NCBI RefSeq assembly: GCF_021611515.1
Contig: NZ_CP090960.1
Span: 3,206,001-3,270,000, forward strand
Origin: Mariluticola halotolerans
GTDB taxonomy: Bacteria; Pseudomonadota; Alphaproteobacteria; Rhizobiales; Devosiaceae
Direction of reading: 5' to 3'
DNA: 64,000 nucleotides
The translations under genes were made by a program, and so were the position numbers. Below the pieces are notes generated by a model. The model had not been told where the DNA came from and did no database searches. It worked only from the letters and a program-made list of their open reading frames with translations. Of the stretch, positions 1 to 8,944 are shown piece by piece. Each line of letters starts with the position of its first letter. Position 1 is the stretch's first letter.

Positions 1-1430
1 GCCTCATCGACGATCTGGTTGACGAAGGAGCTGTTGGCGCCATTTTCCAGCAGGCGGCGCACCAGATAGGCGAGCAAGTCGCGATGCGGGCCGACGGGTG
101 CATAAATGCGGCAGCCGGTGCCATGCTGTTCCAGCACCAGATCATGCAGCGCTTCGCCCATGCCATGCAGGCGCTGGAATTCAAAGGCGGTGTTGTCGGT
201 TGCCATATGCAGGATGGCGGCGACGGTATGGGCGTTATGGGTGGCAAATTGCGGGTAGATCCGGTCGGTCATGCCGAGCAGTTTGCGCGCATTGGCAATA
301 TAGGAGAGATCGGTGGAGGGTTTGCGGGTAAACACCGGATAATCGGGAATGCCCAGCACCTGCGCCTGTTTGATCTCGCTGTCCCAATAGGCACCCTTGA
401 CCAACCGCACCATCAGGCGGCGCTGATGTTTTTCCGCCAAGGCATAGAGCCAGTCAATCACCTGCGGCGCGCGGCGGCCATAGGCCTGCACTACAACGCC
501 AAAGCCGTCCCATCCCGCGAGAGCCTCATCAGCCAACACGGCTTCGATCACATCGAGGGACAGGTCGAGCCGGTCGGCCTCCTCGGCATCAATGTTCAGC
601 CCCATGCCCGCAGTTTTCGCCGCCAGTGCCAAAGCCTTGACCCGGGGCACCAGCACGTCCAGCACCTTTGCGTGCTGCACGCTTTCATAGCGCGGATAGA
701 GGGCGGATAATTTGATCGAAATGCCGGGATTTTTGCGAATATCAGCACTATCGCAGTTTTCAGCAGTCGCCTCGATCGCGCGCTCATAGGCCAGGTGATA
801 GCGCCTTGCGTCCTCATCGGTCAGCGCGGCTTCGCCCAGCATGTCATAGGAATAGGTAAAGCCCTTGGCTTCGCGTCCGGCGGCGCGGGTCATGGCTTCG
901 CTAATATCGCGCCCGAGCACGAATTGACGGCCCATTTCGCGCATGGCCTGAGCGACGGCCGTGCGGATCACCGGTTCGCCCAACCGCTTGACGGTGCCGG
1001 TCAGCACCCCGGCAAGGCCGGGCTGTTTGGCATCCAGTACCTTGCCGGTCAGCATGAGCGCCCAGGTGGAGGCATTGACGAGGGACGAGGAGGAACGGCC
1101 CAGATGCTTGCCCCAGTCGGAGGGGGCAATCTTGTCTTCGATCAGGGCATCGATGGTGCTGGTGTCAGGCACGCGCAACAGCGCCTCGGCCAGACACATC
1201 AGGGCAACGCCTTCATTGGTGGTCAGACCATATTCGGCCAGAAACGGCTCCATCAGTCCGGAACTGCCGCGCTTGCGGATATCCTTGACCAAAGTCACCG
1301 CCCGCGCGGAAATGGCGCTGCAATCCTTCGCGTCCAGCGCTGCCAGGGTGATCAGCTCCGAGAGGGCTTTGGATTCGTTCTTGAGCGTTCCCGTGCGCAT
1401 GTCAGCACGGATGGTGGCGAGCGTCGGCAT
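1..1430 (-). CDS. putA: Proline dehydrogenase / P5C dehydrogenase PutA (N-terminal part, runs off the left edge)
   Basis: PutA oxidises proline to glutamate in two steps, using FAD and then NAD. About 476 residues are present, covering the N-terminal arm and the proline dehydrogenase barrel. Typical PRODH signatures are visible, including RLVKGAYWDSEI and the late FEFQRLHGMGE. The reading frame is open to the window edge, so the aldehyde dehydrogenase half lies outside. The protein starts directly with MPTLATIRAD and has no ribbon-helix-helix DNA-binding domain, so it should not repress itself as E. coli PutA does. That fits the divergent Lrp-type regulator 122 bp away. The start at 1430 is the first Met of the conserved frame. 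Identification is firm; the full length cannot be seen. Confidence 0.95.
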   Translation of the reverse strand, partial: MPTLATIRADMRTGTLKNESKALSELITLAALDAKDCSAISARAVTLVKDIRKRGSSGLMEPFLAEYGLTTNEGVALMCLAEALLRVPDTSTIDALIEDKIAPSDWGKHLGRSSSSLVNASTWALMLTGKVLDAKQPGLAGVLTGTVKRLGEPVIRTAVAQAMREMGRQFVLGRDISEAMTRAAGREAKGFTYSYDMLGEAALTDEDARRYHLAYERAIEATAENCDSADIRKNPGISIKLSALYPRYESVQHAKVLDVLVPRVKALALAAKTAGMGLNIDAEEADRLDLSLDVIEAVLADEALAGWDGFGVVVQAYGRRAPQVIDWLYALAEKHQRRLMVRLVKGAYWDSEIKQAQVLGIPDYPVFTRKPSTDLSYIANARKLLGMTDRIYPQFATHNAHTVAAILHMATDNTAFEFQRLHGMGEALHDLVLEQHGTGCRIYAPVGPHRDLLAYLVRRLLENGANSSFVNQIVDE

Positions 1431-1480
1431 GGCAGGGTTCCCTTGTTGGCCTTATATCCCCATGATATGGGCGATCAGCT

Positions 1481-1504
1481 TTGCATTTTTCCCAAATAAT
1501 GCAA
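1481..1504. promoter_or_regulatory. Inverted repeat in the putA / Lrp-regulator divergent promoter
   Basis: TTGCATT at 1481-1487 and AATGCAA at 1498-1504 form a perfect 7-bp inverted repeat with a 10-bp A/T-rich spacer. It lies between the divergent starts of putA (1430) and the Lrp-family gene (1553). Lrp/AsnC proteins bind such partial dyads, so this is a plausible PutR operator. The assignment is by position only. Confidence 0.45.
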
Positions 1505-1552
1505 TTATGTAGTGAATACGACTATAGTTTGATGTAGGGGCAGGAAAAGTGC

Positions 1553-2017
1553 ATGGTGGCGAGTGCCAAGGAACTGGACAAGTTTGATCAGGCCATTCTC
1601 GATATCGTGTCGACGGATGGGCGGATCAGCATTACCGAACTGGCCAGCCGTATCGGTCTCAGTAAAACGCCGTGTCAGGCAAGGCTGCGGCGGCTGGAGG
1701 CGGAGGGCTATATTCTCGGCTATCGGGCCCAGCTGGACCCAGTGAAAATAGGCCGCGACCATGTGGCTTTTGTTGAGGTCAAGCTCAGCGACACGCGCGC
1801 CAAGGCGCTTTCCGCGTTTAACACTGCCGTTCTGAAAATTCCCGAGATCGAGCAATGCCACATGATCGCCGGCGGCTTTGATTATCTGCTGAAAGTGCGC
1901 ACCAGTGATATTGCCGAATACCGCTGGGTGATGGGCGAGAAAATCTCCGCCCTGCCGCATGTCGCCCATACCTCGACTTTTGTGGCGATGGAGGCGGTGC
2001 GCGAAGGCCCGGCTTAA
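1553..2017 (+). CDS. putR: Lrp/AsnC-family regulator, likely proline-responsive activator of putA
   Basis: The protein has 154 residues, the standard Lrp/AsnC length. An N-terminal winged helix-turn-helix (about residues 8-65, with ISITELASRIGLSKTPCQAR) is followed by a RAM ligand-binding domain (about 70-150). Divergent placement next to putA is the classic arrangement of PutR in Agrobacterium, Rhodobacter and Caulobacter, where it senses proline and activates putA. The function here is inferred from that neighbourhood. The start chosen gives the canonical N-terminus ahead of LDKFDQAILDIV. It ends 3 bp before the convergent arginase gene. Confidence 0.85.
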   Translation: MVASAKELDKFDQAILDIVSTDGRISITELASRIGLSKTPCQARLRRLEAEGYILGYRAQLDPVKIGRDHVAFVEVKLSDTRAKALSAFNTAVLKIPEIEQCHMIAGGFDYLLKVRTSDIAEYRWVMGEKISALPHVAHTSTFVAMEAVREGPA

Positions 2018-2019
2018 TT

Positions 2020-2946
2020 TCAGAACCGCCGCGTCGGCCGGTCGAGCACCTTCTTGCCCATCAGGCTGGAGACCAGATCAACCATCAGGGTTGCGGTGCG
2101 GCCGCGTTCATCGAGAAACGGGTTGAGTTCGACAATGTCGAGTGAGGTGACCATGCCGCTATCATGCAGCATTTCCATGATCAGATGCGCCTCGCGAAAC
2201 GTTGCGCCGCCGGGCACTGTGGTGCCGACCGCCGGGGCGATTTCGGGGGTGAGAAAATCCACATCAAGGCTGACATGTAAATAGCCATTGGCGGCCACAA
2301 CCTTGTCGAGAAAGGTCCGCAACAGAACGGCCACGCCATATTCGTCAATCTGGCGCATGTCATGCACCTGGATTTCTGATTGTTCGAGGGCGGCCCGTTC
2401 TGCCGGATCAACCGAGCGAATGCCCATCATGCAGATGTTTTCTTCCTTCACCGCAGCATTTAGCGGGGGGAAGGCGGCAAAGCCGTCGCGTCCGGTGAAA
2501 TAGGCGACCGGGGTGCCATGCAGGTTGCCGCTTTCGGTGCTGTCGAGGGTATGAAAATCGGGATGAGCGTCGAGCCAGAGCACGAATTGTTCGCGCCCTT
2601 GCGCGGCAGCATGGGCGGTAACACCTGAGACCGATCCGGCGGCCAGGCTATGGTCACCACCCAGAAAAATCGGCATATGGCCGTCGGCCAAAGCGTTGCG
2701 CGCGCAGGCGGACAGGGCCTTTGTCCACCCAATGACCTCGGCCAGATGATGCACGGCCGGATTGGCATGGGGAACCGCGCTGGCCATTTCAGGGGCAATA
2801 TTGCCCTTGTCTTTTACGGTAAAGCCGAGACTTTTGAGCGCCGGGGCGAGGCCGGCAATGCGCAGGGCATCGGGGCCCATCAGGCAGCCGCCCAGTCCGG
2901 TGCCGCATTGCACCGGCGCGCCGATCAGGATTGCAGTTTTGGACAT
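2020..2946 (-). CDS. rocF: Arginase
   Basis: Arginase hydrolyses L-arginine to ornithine and urea in the cytosol using two Mn ions. The 308-residue length is typical. Metal-binding motifs are intact: GGDH at 96-99, DAHPD at 126-130, SLDVDFLTP from about 226 and VELNP near 273. A GAGGAA ribosome-binding site lies a few bases before the ATG at 2946. The gene is divergent from an Lrp-family regulator and close to ornithine cyclodeaminase and putA. Its ornithine can therefore be turned into proline and then glutamate by neighbouring genes, an arrangement like arcA/arcB of Agrobacterium. Confidence 0.93.
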   Translation of the reverse strand: MSKTAILIGAPVQCGTGLGGCLMGPDALRIAGLAPALKSLGFTVKDKGNIAPEMASAVPHANPAVHHLAEVIGWTKALSACARNALADGHMPIFLGGDHSLAAGSVSGVTAHAAAQGREQFVLWLDAHPDFHTLDSTESGNLHGTPVAYFTGRDGFAAFPPLNAAVKEENICMMGIRSVDPAERAALEQSEIQVHDMRQIDEYGVAVLLRTFLDKVVAANGYLHVSLDVDFLTPEIAPAVGTTVPGGATFREAHLIMEMLHDSGMVTSLDIVELNPFLDERGRTATLMVDLVSSLMGKKVLDRPTRRF

Positions 2947-3013
2947 CTTTGTTCCTCACTTTGGTTATGCAGCAGGGCTTTACCTGCGCGAATTGGTGGC
3001 TCATAAATCCAGT

Positions 3014-3466
3014 ATGGACGACCTGGACAAAGCCTTGATCATGGCGCTGCGGCGCGACGGACGCGCCTCTATTTCCGAGCTGGCGCATATCCTTGGGATT
3101 ACCCGCGCCACGGTGCGCAATCGCATGGAGCGGCTGATGGCCTCTGGTGAGATTGCCGGGTTCTCCGTGGTATTGCGTGCCGACCAGGTATTGCAGCCGG
3201 TGCGCGGGGTGACACTGATCGCCATTGAGGGGCGGGGCACCAGCCGGATCATCGCCCAGCTCAACCGTATGCCCGAGGTGACGGCCATCCACACGACCAG
3301 CGGCAAATGGGACCTGATTATCGAACTGGGCACGAATTCTCTGCCTGAACTGGATGCGATCCTCGCGAAAATCCGCATGATTGACGGGGTCTCGGCCAGT
3401 GAGACCAATCTCTATTTGTCCACCAAGCGCGCCTCGGGCGTGCCGCACCTGCCCGATAAAGCCTAA
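3014..3466 (+). CDS. Lrp/AsnC-family regulator of arginine catabolism (ArcR-like)
   Basis: This 150-residue Lrp/AsnC protein has a DNA-binding domain at about 5-55 (SISELAHILGITRATVRNRMERL) followed by a RAM domain. The frame is open further upstream, but the Met at 3014 (MDDLDKALI) matches the family N-terminus and lies in the 67-bp gap divergent from arginase. The role is inferred: control of the divergent arginase and the convergent ornithine cyclodeaminase, as ArcR does in Agrobacterium. Its last four bases overlap the stop of the convergent ocd gene. Confidence 0.83.
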   Translation: MDDLDKALIMALRRDGRASISELAHILGITRATVRNRMERLMASGEIAGFSVVLRADQVLQPVRGVTLIAIEGRGTSRIIAQLNRMPEVTAIHTTSGKWDLIIELGTNSLPELDAILAKIRMIDGVSASETNLYLSTKRASGVPHLPDKA

Positions 3467-4506
3467 GCCTCGGCTGCCCGCATGACCATGCCGAACAGGT
3501 CGCGCGGATCGTCCGGATCGGCCAGCATGTCGAGCTCCTGATATTGGCCGGTGCGTTTCACCTGATCGCGCAGATAGCGCAGGGCTGAAAAGTCCTCGGT
3601 GGCGAAGCCCACGGAATCGAACAGGGTAATCTGGCTGTCATTGCGCCGACCTTTGGCTTTACCGGCAATGACCTGCCACATCTCGGTGACCGGGTGTTCG
3701 GCGTCGAGCTGCTGGATTTCACCTTCAATCCGGGTCTGGGGCGGGTATTCAACGAAAATATCAGACCGCAGCAGAATATCACGATGCAGTTCGGTCTTGC
3801 CGGGGCAGTCGCCGCCGATGGCGTTGATGTGAATGCCGGCCCCGACCATGTTGTCGGTCAGGATCGTCGCATATTGTTTGTCAGCGGTAGCGGTCGTCAC
3901 GATCTGTGCGCCCTGCATGGCGTCTTCGGGTGAGGCGCAGGTGGCGATCTCAAAGCCCTTGTCCTTGAGATTGCGGGCGCATTTTGCCGTCGCTGCCGGG
4001 TCGATGTCATAGAGGCGCAATTTGGTAATGCCGAGGATGGCCTTGAAGGCCAACGCCTGGAATTCAGATTGTGCGCCATTCCCGATCACGGCCATGCAAT
4101 CGGCTCCCGCGGGGGCCAGATATTTGGCGACCATGGCAGAGGTTGCTGCCGTGCGCAGGGCGGTCAATATCGTCATTTCCGACAGCAGCACGGGATAGCC
4201 GGTGGCCACATCGGCCAGCATGCCGAAGGCGGTTACCGTCTGCAGGCCCTGACGCGTATTGGCGGGGTGCCCGTTGACATATTTGAAGCCGTAAACCTCA
4301 CCATCGCTGGTCGGCATCAGCTCGATAACGCCCTCTTTCGAATGTGAAGGCACGCGCGGGGTTTTGTCGAACAGTTGCCAGCGCCGGAAATCCGCCTCGA
4401 TATAATCCGCCAGTTCCGCCAGGAAAGTTTCCACGCCGATCTCCAGCACGATTTTCATCATGTGGTCGACACTGACAAAGGGCACGATATTCAATTGCCG
4501 GTCCAT
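3463..4506 (-). CDS. ocd: Ornithine cyclodeaminase
   Basis: This enzyme converts L-ornithine to L-proline with release of ammonia, using NAD as a recycled cofactor. The 347 residues match the ornithine cyclodeaminase/mu-crystallin family. A Rossmann segment (CMAVIGNGAQSEFQALAF) and the N-terminal substrate region (DKTPRVPSHSKEGVIELMP, GFKYVNGHPAN) are clear. A GAGGAG site precedes the ATG at 4506. With arginase upstream and PutA nearby it completes an arginine to ornithine to proline to glutamate route. A bare ornithine transporter or decarboxylase is not seen here. Confidence 0.92.
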   Translation of the reverse strand: MDRQLNIVPFVSVDHMMKIVLEIGVETFLAELADYIEADFRRWQLFDKTPRVPSHSKEGVIELMPTSDGEVYGFKYVNGHPANTRQGLQTVTAFGMLADVATGYPVLLSEMTILTALRTAATSAMVAKYLAPAGADCMAVIGNGAQSEFQALAFKAILGITKLRLYDIDPAATAKCARNLKDKGFEIATCASPEDAMQGAQIVTTATADKQYATILTDNMVGAGIHINAIGGDCPGKTELHRDILLRSDIFVEYPPQTRIEGEIQQLDAEHPVTEMWQVIAGKAKGRRNDSQITLFDSVGFATEDFSALRYLRDQVKRTGQYQELDMLADPDDPRDLFGMVMRAAEA

Positions 4507-4706
4507 AAAATCTGCTCCTCATGGGTTTGCCCACACCGTCAGGCCGCGCCTGCGGTTCGCGCATCTCGGTGATGACAGGAGAGAGGATAAGGAGATTGTT
4601 TGGAAAGGCGGAATGGGGAAAATTGATCATATCGGGCAGTGAATATGTCATTTCGGTCATAACCTTTGATCTATATGGTCGATACAGGTTTCCGATTATT
4701 TGGCGA

Positions 4707-5615
4707 TTAGTCGATCCATAACGGATTACCCCATGCGCGCTTGCCATTGTGGTCGACCACAATAACGCGCAGCCAGTCGCCTCTGAATTTGCTGATATCA
4801 AGAGTTGTTCCGGTCATGGCGGTACCGCGCGATGCGACGGCGCGCGCCCCCTGACCAACGGCGATGATGCTATGGGCAGGGGAGCATTCGACCAGCAGAT
4901 CAGTGCCTTCAAGCGCGATCAGGTCAATCTGCGGTCCGGTTGAGGCATAGAATGCGCCCTCTTTGAGCGCCTGCACCAGTGTATCCGGTTCATTGAACGT
5001 TGCCTTGACCATCACCCATCCACCAAAGGTATCCTGGTGCTCGGGGTTGTCGGCATGAAAATGGGCGTCGTCGGTGGCGATAGCGGTCAGTTCGCGCCCA
5101 TCTGAGAGCATGGCATCCAGCAGATAAGTGCCATCCGCTCTGTCAGTGCCCAGAGCGCAGGTGTGGTTGTAGATTTCGACCGCATGAGCGGCCGTGATGG
5201 TGTGCGCCTCTTCCGGCATCAGGCCGTACCATTGCGGATGGGCAATGGCCACAAATGCACCAGCATCGCGACATCGCTGCGCGAGATCAGATGCTGTCTC
5301 TTCCGTGGGGGTGGGCGCGAAATCGAGCGGCAGTCCAACGGCGAGAATGTGCCAGAAGCCGCCCAGTTTCATTTCACCGGCATGAACTTCGGCGCCAAGA
5401 ATGGTTGTGAAATTCTTTGTCCGGAAGGGTGTGGTGTCGGCGATGGGGAAGTCGAACTGTTCCAGAAAATGGTCCGACAGGCAGATGAAATCATAACCCT
5501 TGGCCTCGTAGGCGCGACACACTTCCTGCGGTGTCAGGCGACCATCGGAGAGGTTCGAGTGCGTATGCAGATTGCCCCGGTAGAACTGACCGGGATTTTC
5601 GAAGGCAGAAAGCAT
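4707..5615 (-). CDS. PHP-domain metallohydrolase (CehA/McbA-like phosphoesterase)
   Basis: This 302-residue protein carries the PHP metal-binding pattern: HTHS at residues 17-20, a later SDH, AEVHAGE, AIAHPQW and a C-terminal TDDAHFH. Such proteins are multi-metal phosphoesterases or hydrolases; the substrate cannot be read from sequence. The frame is open upstream to 5801, but the start at 5615 has a GGAG site nine bases before it and places the first metal ligands where the family expects them. It is divergent from the Ugp glycerol-3-phosphate importer, which suggests it cleaves a phosphodiester or related compound. That link is inference. Confidence 0.72.
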   Translation of the reverse strand: MLSAFENPGQFYRGNLHTHSNLSDGRLTPQEVCRAYEAKGYDFICLSDHFLEQFDFPIADTTPFRTKNFTTILGAEVHAGEMKLGGFWHILAVGLPLDFAPTPTEETASDLAQRCRDAGAFVAIAHPQWYGLMPEEAHTITAAHAVEIYNHTCALGTDRADGTYLLDAMLSDGRELTAIATDDAHFHADNPEHQDTFGGWVMVKATFNEPDTLVQALKEGAFYASTGPQIDLIALEGTDLLVECSPAHSIIAVGQGARAVASRGTAMTGTTLDISKFRGDWLRVIVVDHNGKRAWGNPLWID

Positions 5616-5707
5616 GGCGTAATTCTCCAGTGGCATTGCCTGCGCCACTAGCACTGGTTTGTGACACTGAGCAGACAGGCGCTGCATACCGTACGGGTCT
5701 TTTCCAT

Positions 5708-5725
5708 GTGTCATTGAACTGACAC
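5708..5725. promoter_or_regulatory. Inverted repeat between the PHP hydrolase gene and ugpB
   Basis: GTGTCA-N6-TGACAC is a perfect 6-6-6 inverted repeat in the divergent promoter region. A further GTGACAC lies at 5741-5747. The element resembles a regulator-binding dyad and is not a clean match to the direct-repeat PhoB box. The regulator is unknown. Confidence 0.4.
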
Positions 5726-5800
5726 CAAACCGAAAAGGAAGTGACACGTGTGCACGATAGCTGTTGCTCCCGTCCGAACCCCAACTTGCAGGGAACTTCA

Positions 5801-7120
5801 ATGCTCAAGAAAATTCTCGTCAGCAGCCTTATGCTGGCAACATCCATGTCCACGGCGCAGGCCGCGACCGAAGTCCAGTGGTGGCACGCCATGGGTGGTG
5901 AACTCGGTACCAAGCTCGAGGAAATCGTTGCAGGCTTCAACGCCACGCAAAGCGACTATGTCGTTGTTCCCAGCTACAAGGGTTCCTATACCGAAACCAT
6001 GACGGCCGCGATCGCCGCCTTCCGTGCGGGCGAACAGCCCGCCATTGTGCAGGTTTTCGAAGTTGGCACCGGTACCATGATGGCGGCTGAAGGCGCGGTA
6101 TACCCGACCTACAAGCTGATGCAGGATGCAGGCGAACCTTTCGACCCGGCCGGTTTCCTGCCGGCAGTGGTCGGTTACTACACCGACACCGAGGGCAATA
6201 TGCTTTCGATGCCGTTCAACTCCTCGACCCCGATCTTTTACTACAATAAAGACGTGTTCGAAAAAGCTGGTCTCGACCGCGACACTGCGCCCAAGACATG
6301 GGCTGAAGTTGAAGCGTTCTCCAAACAGATCATGGAATCAGGTGCCGCAACTTGCGGGTTCACCACCGGTTGGGTGTCCTGGGTTCAGCTGGAAAATCTG
6401 TCGGCATGGCACAATCAGCAGATTGGTACGCTGGAAAACGGCTTCGGTGGGCTCGAGACCGAGTTGACCGTCAACGGTCCGGTACAGGTTCAGCATTGGA
6501 GCAACCTGAAGAAGTGGCAGGATGAAGGCGTCTTCCAGTATGGCGGCCCTGGTGGTGGTGCCGATGCGCCCCCGAAATTCTATGCCCAGGAATGCGCCAT
6601 GTACATGAACTCCTCCGCCTCGCGCGCCGGTGTCATGGCCAATGCCAAGGATTTTGAAGTTGGTTTTGGCATGCTGCCTTACTATGACGATGTTGAAGGT
6701 GCGCCGCAGAACTCCATCATCGGTGGCGCAACGCTCTGGACGCTGAGCGGCAAGAGCGATGAAGAATACAAGGGTGCGGCCAAGTTCTTTAGCTACTTGT
6801 CCTCAGCCGAGGTGCAGGCTGACTGGCATCAGTTCTCGGGCTATCTGCCGATCACTGAAGCCGCTTACGAACTGGGCAAAACCCAGGGCTATTACGAAGC
6901 CAATCCGGGTTCGGACGTTGCCATTCAGCAGATTACGCTGAACGCACCGACCGCCAATTCCAAAGGTCTGCGTTTCGGCAATTACGTGCAGATCCGCACC
7001 ATCATCGATGAAGAGTTCGAGCAGATGCTGTCCGGTGCCAAGACACCCCAGCAGGCACTTGATGCCCTGGTCGATCGCGGTAACGGCCTGTTGCGCGATT
7101 TTGAAGCTGCCAACAAGTAA
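5801..7120 (+). CDS. ugpB: sn-glycerol-3-phosphate ABC transporter, periplasmic binding protein
   Basis: UgpB captures glycerol-3-phosphate or glycerophosphodiesters in the periplasm and delivers them to UgpAEC. The protein has 439 residues with a Sec signal peptide (MLKKILVSSLMLATSMSTAQA, cleavage near residue 21). Mature features typical of UgpB include VQWWHAMGGELG, SYKGSYTETMTAAIAAFR and MPFNSSTPIFYYNKD. The start at 5801 is preceded by AGGGA and begins the signal peptide. It is the first gene of an ugpB-A-E-C operon. A hairpin in the 77-bp gap downstream probably raises its expression over the permeases. Confidence 0.93.
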   Translation: MLKKILVSSLMLATSMSTAQAATEVQWWHAMGGELGTKLEEIVAGFNATQSDYVVVPSYKGSYTETMTAAIAAFRAGEQPAIVQVFEVGTGTMMAAEGAVYPTYKLMQDAGEPFDPAGFLPAVVGYYTDTEGNMLSMPFNSSTPIFYYNKDVFEKAGLDRDTAPKTWAEVEAFSKQIMESGAATCGFTTGWVSWVQLENLSAWHNQQIGTLENGFGGLETELTVNGPVQVQHWSNLKKWQDEGVFQYGGPGGGADAPPKFYAQECAMYMNSSASRAGVMANAKDFEVGFGMLPYYDDVEGAPQNSIIGGATLWTLSGKSDEEYKGAAKFFSYLSSAEVQADWHQFSGYLPITEAAYELGKTQGYYEANPGSDVAIQQITLNAPTANSKGLRFGNYVQIRTIIDEEFEQMLSGAKTPQQALDALVDRGNGLLRDFEAANK

Positions 7121-7140
7121 GCTCATCGGCTGACATTCTA

Positions 7141-7173
7141 GCGGACTCGCGCCCATCAGTGGTGCGGGTCTGC
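7141..7173 (+). terminator. Hairpin in the ugpB-ugpA gap
   Basis: Arms 7141-7153 and 7161-7173 can pair over 13 positions, three of them G-U, around a 7-base loop. There is no T-run, so it is more likely a 3' end stabiliser or partial terminator than a full stop. A 12-bp palindrome CTTACCGGTAAG (7181-7192) follows, just ahead of ugpA. Confidence 0.55.
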
Positions 7174-7197
7174 CTCCCTCCTTACCGGTAAGCGGTC

Positions 7198-8082
7198 ATG
7201 CAAACAAAACGTGCTATCTTTCCCAACAAGGCTTTGCCTTATCTGCTGCTCATGCCGCAGTTGGCAATTACCCTGGTTTTCTTTATCTGGCCTGCCAGTC
7301 AGGCATTGTGGCAATCGGTTCTGCGTCAGGATGCCTTCGGCTTCAAAACCAGTTTCATCGGTCTGGAAAACTACGCCAGACTGTTCGCCGATCCGGTCTA
7401 TCTGAATTCGATGGGCGTCACGTTTGTGTTTTCTGTCGGGGTCACTGTGCTCTCGATGGGGCTTGCCCTTTTGTTCGCGGTCAATGTTGACCGGATGATC
7501 AAATCGTCAAATGTCTATTCCACGTTTCTGGTTTGGCCCTATGCTGTGGCCCCGGCCATTGCGGGTACGCTGTGGTGGTTTTTGTTCAACCCCACAATCG
7601 GGCTTTTGCCGTTTGCACTCAGCTATGTGGGCTATGACTGGAACCATAATGTTTCCGGGCATGACGCTATGATCCTTGTGATTGTCGCGGCGAGCTGGAA
7701 ACAGATCTCCTATAATTTCCTGTTCTTTCTGGCCGGTTTGCAATCGGTGCCCCATTCCCTGATCGAGGCTGCAGCCATAGATGGCGCGGGACCGGTCAAA
7801 CGGTTCTGGACGATCATCTTTCCGCTTTTGACCCCGACGACTTTCTTTCTGATGGTCATCAACATCATCTACGCCCTGTTCGACACATTCGGCGTCATTC
7901 ATGCAACGACCGAGGGCGGCCCGGCCCAGGCCACCAACACCCTTGTTTACAAGGTTTTTCTCGATGGGTTCGTCGGGCTTAATCTCGGCTCTTCAGCTGC
8001 GCAGTCCGTCATTCTCATGACCATTGTTATCACCCTGACTGTGATCCAGTTCCGCTGGATTGAACGTCACGTGCAGTATTGA
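7198..8082 (+). CDS. ugpA: sn-glycerol-3-phosphate ABC transporter permease
   Basis: This 294-residue inner-membrane permease is of the MalF/UgpA type with about six membrane segments. The EAA loop that contacts the ATPase is visible as [20 protein letters not shown]. It follows ugpB and is 12 bp from ugpE. Family identity and position make the assignment secure; substrate range within glycerol phosphates is inferred from the binding protein. Confidence 0.92.
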   Translation: MQTKRAIFPNKALPYLLLMPQLAITLVFFIWPASQALWQSVLRQDAFGFKTSFIGLENYARLFADPVYLNSMGVTFVFSVGVTVLSMGLALLFAVNVDRMIKSSNVYSTFLVWPYAVAPAIAGTLWWFLFNPTIGLLPFALSYVGYDWNHNVSGHDAMILVIVAASWKQISYNFLFFLAGLQSVPHSLIEAAAIDGAGPVKRFWTIIFPLLTPTTFFLMVINIIYALFDTFGVIHATTEGGPAQATNTLVYKVFLDGFVGLNLGSSAAQSVILMTIVITLTVIQFRWIERHVQY

Positions 8083-8094
8083 GGCGTCGCTGTC

Positions 8095-8943
8095 ATGGTT
8101 GAAAACCGTCCCATTCTGAATCTGATCTCGCACCTGATCCTGATCGCTGGTGTGCTGCTGATCGCCTTCCCGGTCTACATCGCCTTTGTGGCTTCAACCT
8201 ATGAAGCGACATCGTTCACGTCGGGGGTCGCGCCTTTATTGCCGGGGCCCAATCTGATCGAAAATTATGGCCAGGTTCTCTTTGAGGGTGCCTCGACGCT
8301 GGGTGCGCCGCCGCTTACCATGATGATGTGGAATTCACTGATGATGGCGCTGATCATCGCGGTGGGCAAGATCGCGATCTCGATTATTTCCGCTTACGCA
8401 ATTGTCTATTTTCAGTTCCCGTTCCGCCTGCTTGCCTTCTGGATCATCTTCATCACGCTGATGTTGCCGGTTGAGGTGCGTATCATTCCCACCTTCGAGG
8501 TGGTGGCGAACCTGCAAATGCTCAATTCCTATGCCGGTCTCACTATTCCCCTGATCGCCTCGGCAACCGCAACTTTCCTGTTCCGTCAGTTCTTTTTGAC
8601 CGTGCCGGATGAGCTGGTTGAGGCGGCCCGCGTTGACCGGGCAGGGCCTGTCAAATTCTTCTTTGATATCCTGCTGCCCTTGAGCCGCACCAATATCGCG
8701 GCCCTGTTCGTCATCCTCTTTATCTTTGGCTGGAACCAGTATCTCTGGCCCTTGCTGGTTACCACCGACAGCAAATTTTACACGGTCGTCATGGGTATCA
8801 AACGCATGGCCGATGTGGCGGATTCGCAACCGCAATGGCACATCGTGATGTCCGCAGTTGTTCTCGCTGCCCTGCCGCCCGTGTTGATCGTCATCTTTAT
8901 GCAGCGCCTGTTCGTCAAAGGCCTGACGGAAACGGAGAAATAA
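8095..8943 (+). CDS. ugpE: sn-glycerol-3-phosphate ABC transporter permease
   Basis: This is the second permease, 282 residues, of the MalG/UgpE type. Six membrane helices are predicted by eye. The EAA motif reads [20 protein letters not shown], and the C-terminal stretch [15 protein letters not shown] is typical of UgpE. It ends one base before ugpC, showing tight translational linkage. Confidence 0.92.
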   Translation: MVENRPILNLISHLILIAGVLLIAFPVYIAFVASTYEATSFTSGVAPLLPGPNLIENYGQVLFEGASTLGAPPLTMMMWNSLMMALIIAVGKIAISIISAYAIVYFQFPFRLLAFWIIFITLMLPVEVRIIPTFEVVANLQMLNSYAGLTIPLIASATATFLFRQFFLTVPDELVEAARVDRAGPVKFFFDILLPLSRTNIAALFVILFIFGWNQYLWPLLVTTDSKFYTVVMGIKRMADVADSQPQWHIVMSAVVLAALPPVLIVIFMQRLFVKGLTETEK

Positions 8944-8944
8944 C

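Noticed and set aside
5701-5760. PhoB box upstream of ugpB
   Set aside because: The GTGTCA and TGACAC elements are inverted rather than direct repeats, so they do not fit the rhizobial CTGTCAT-N4-CTGTCAT pattern. Phosphate control remains possible but is not shown.
5616-5801. Extended N-terminus of the PHP hydrolase from 5801
   Set aside because: The extra 62 residues are not family-like and would overlap the divergent ugpB start region. A good ribosome site precedes 5615.
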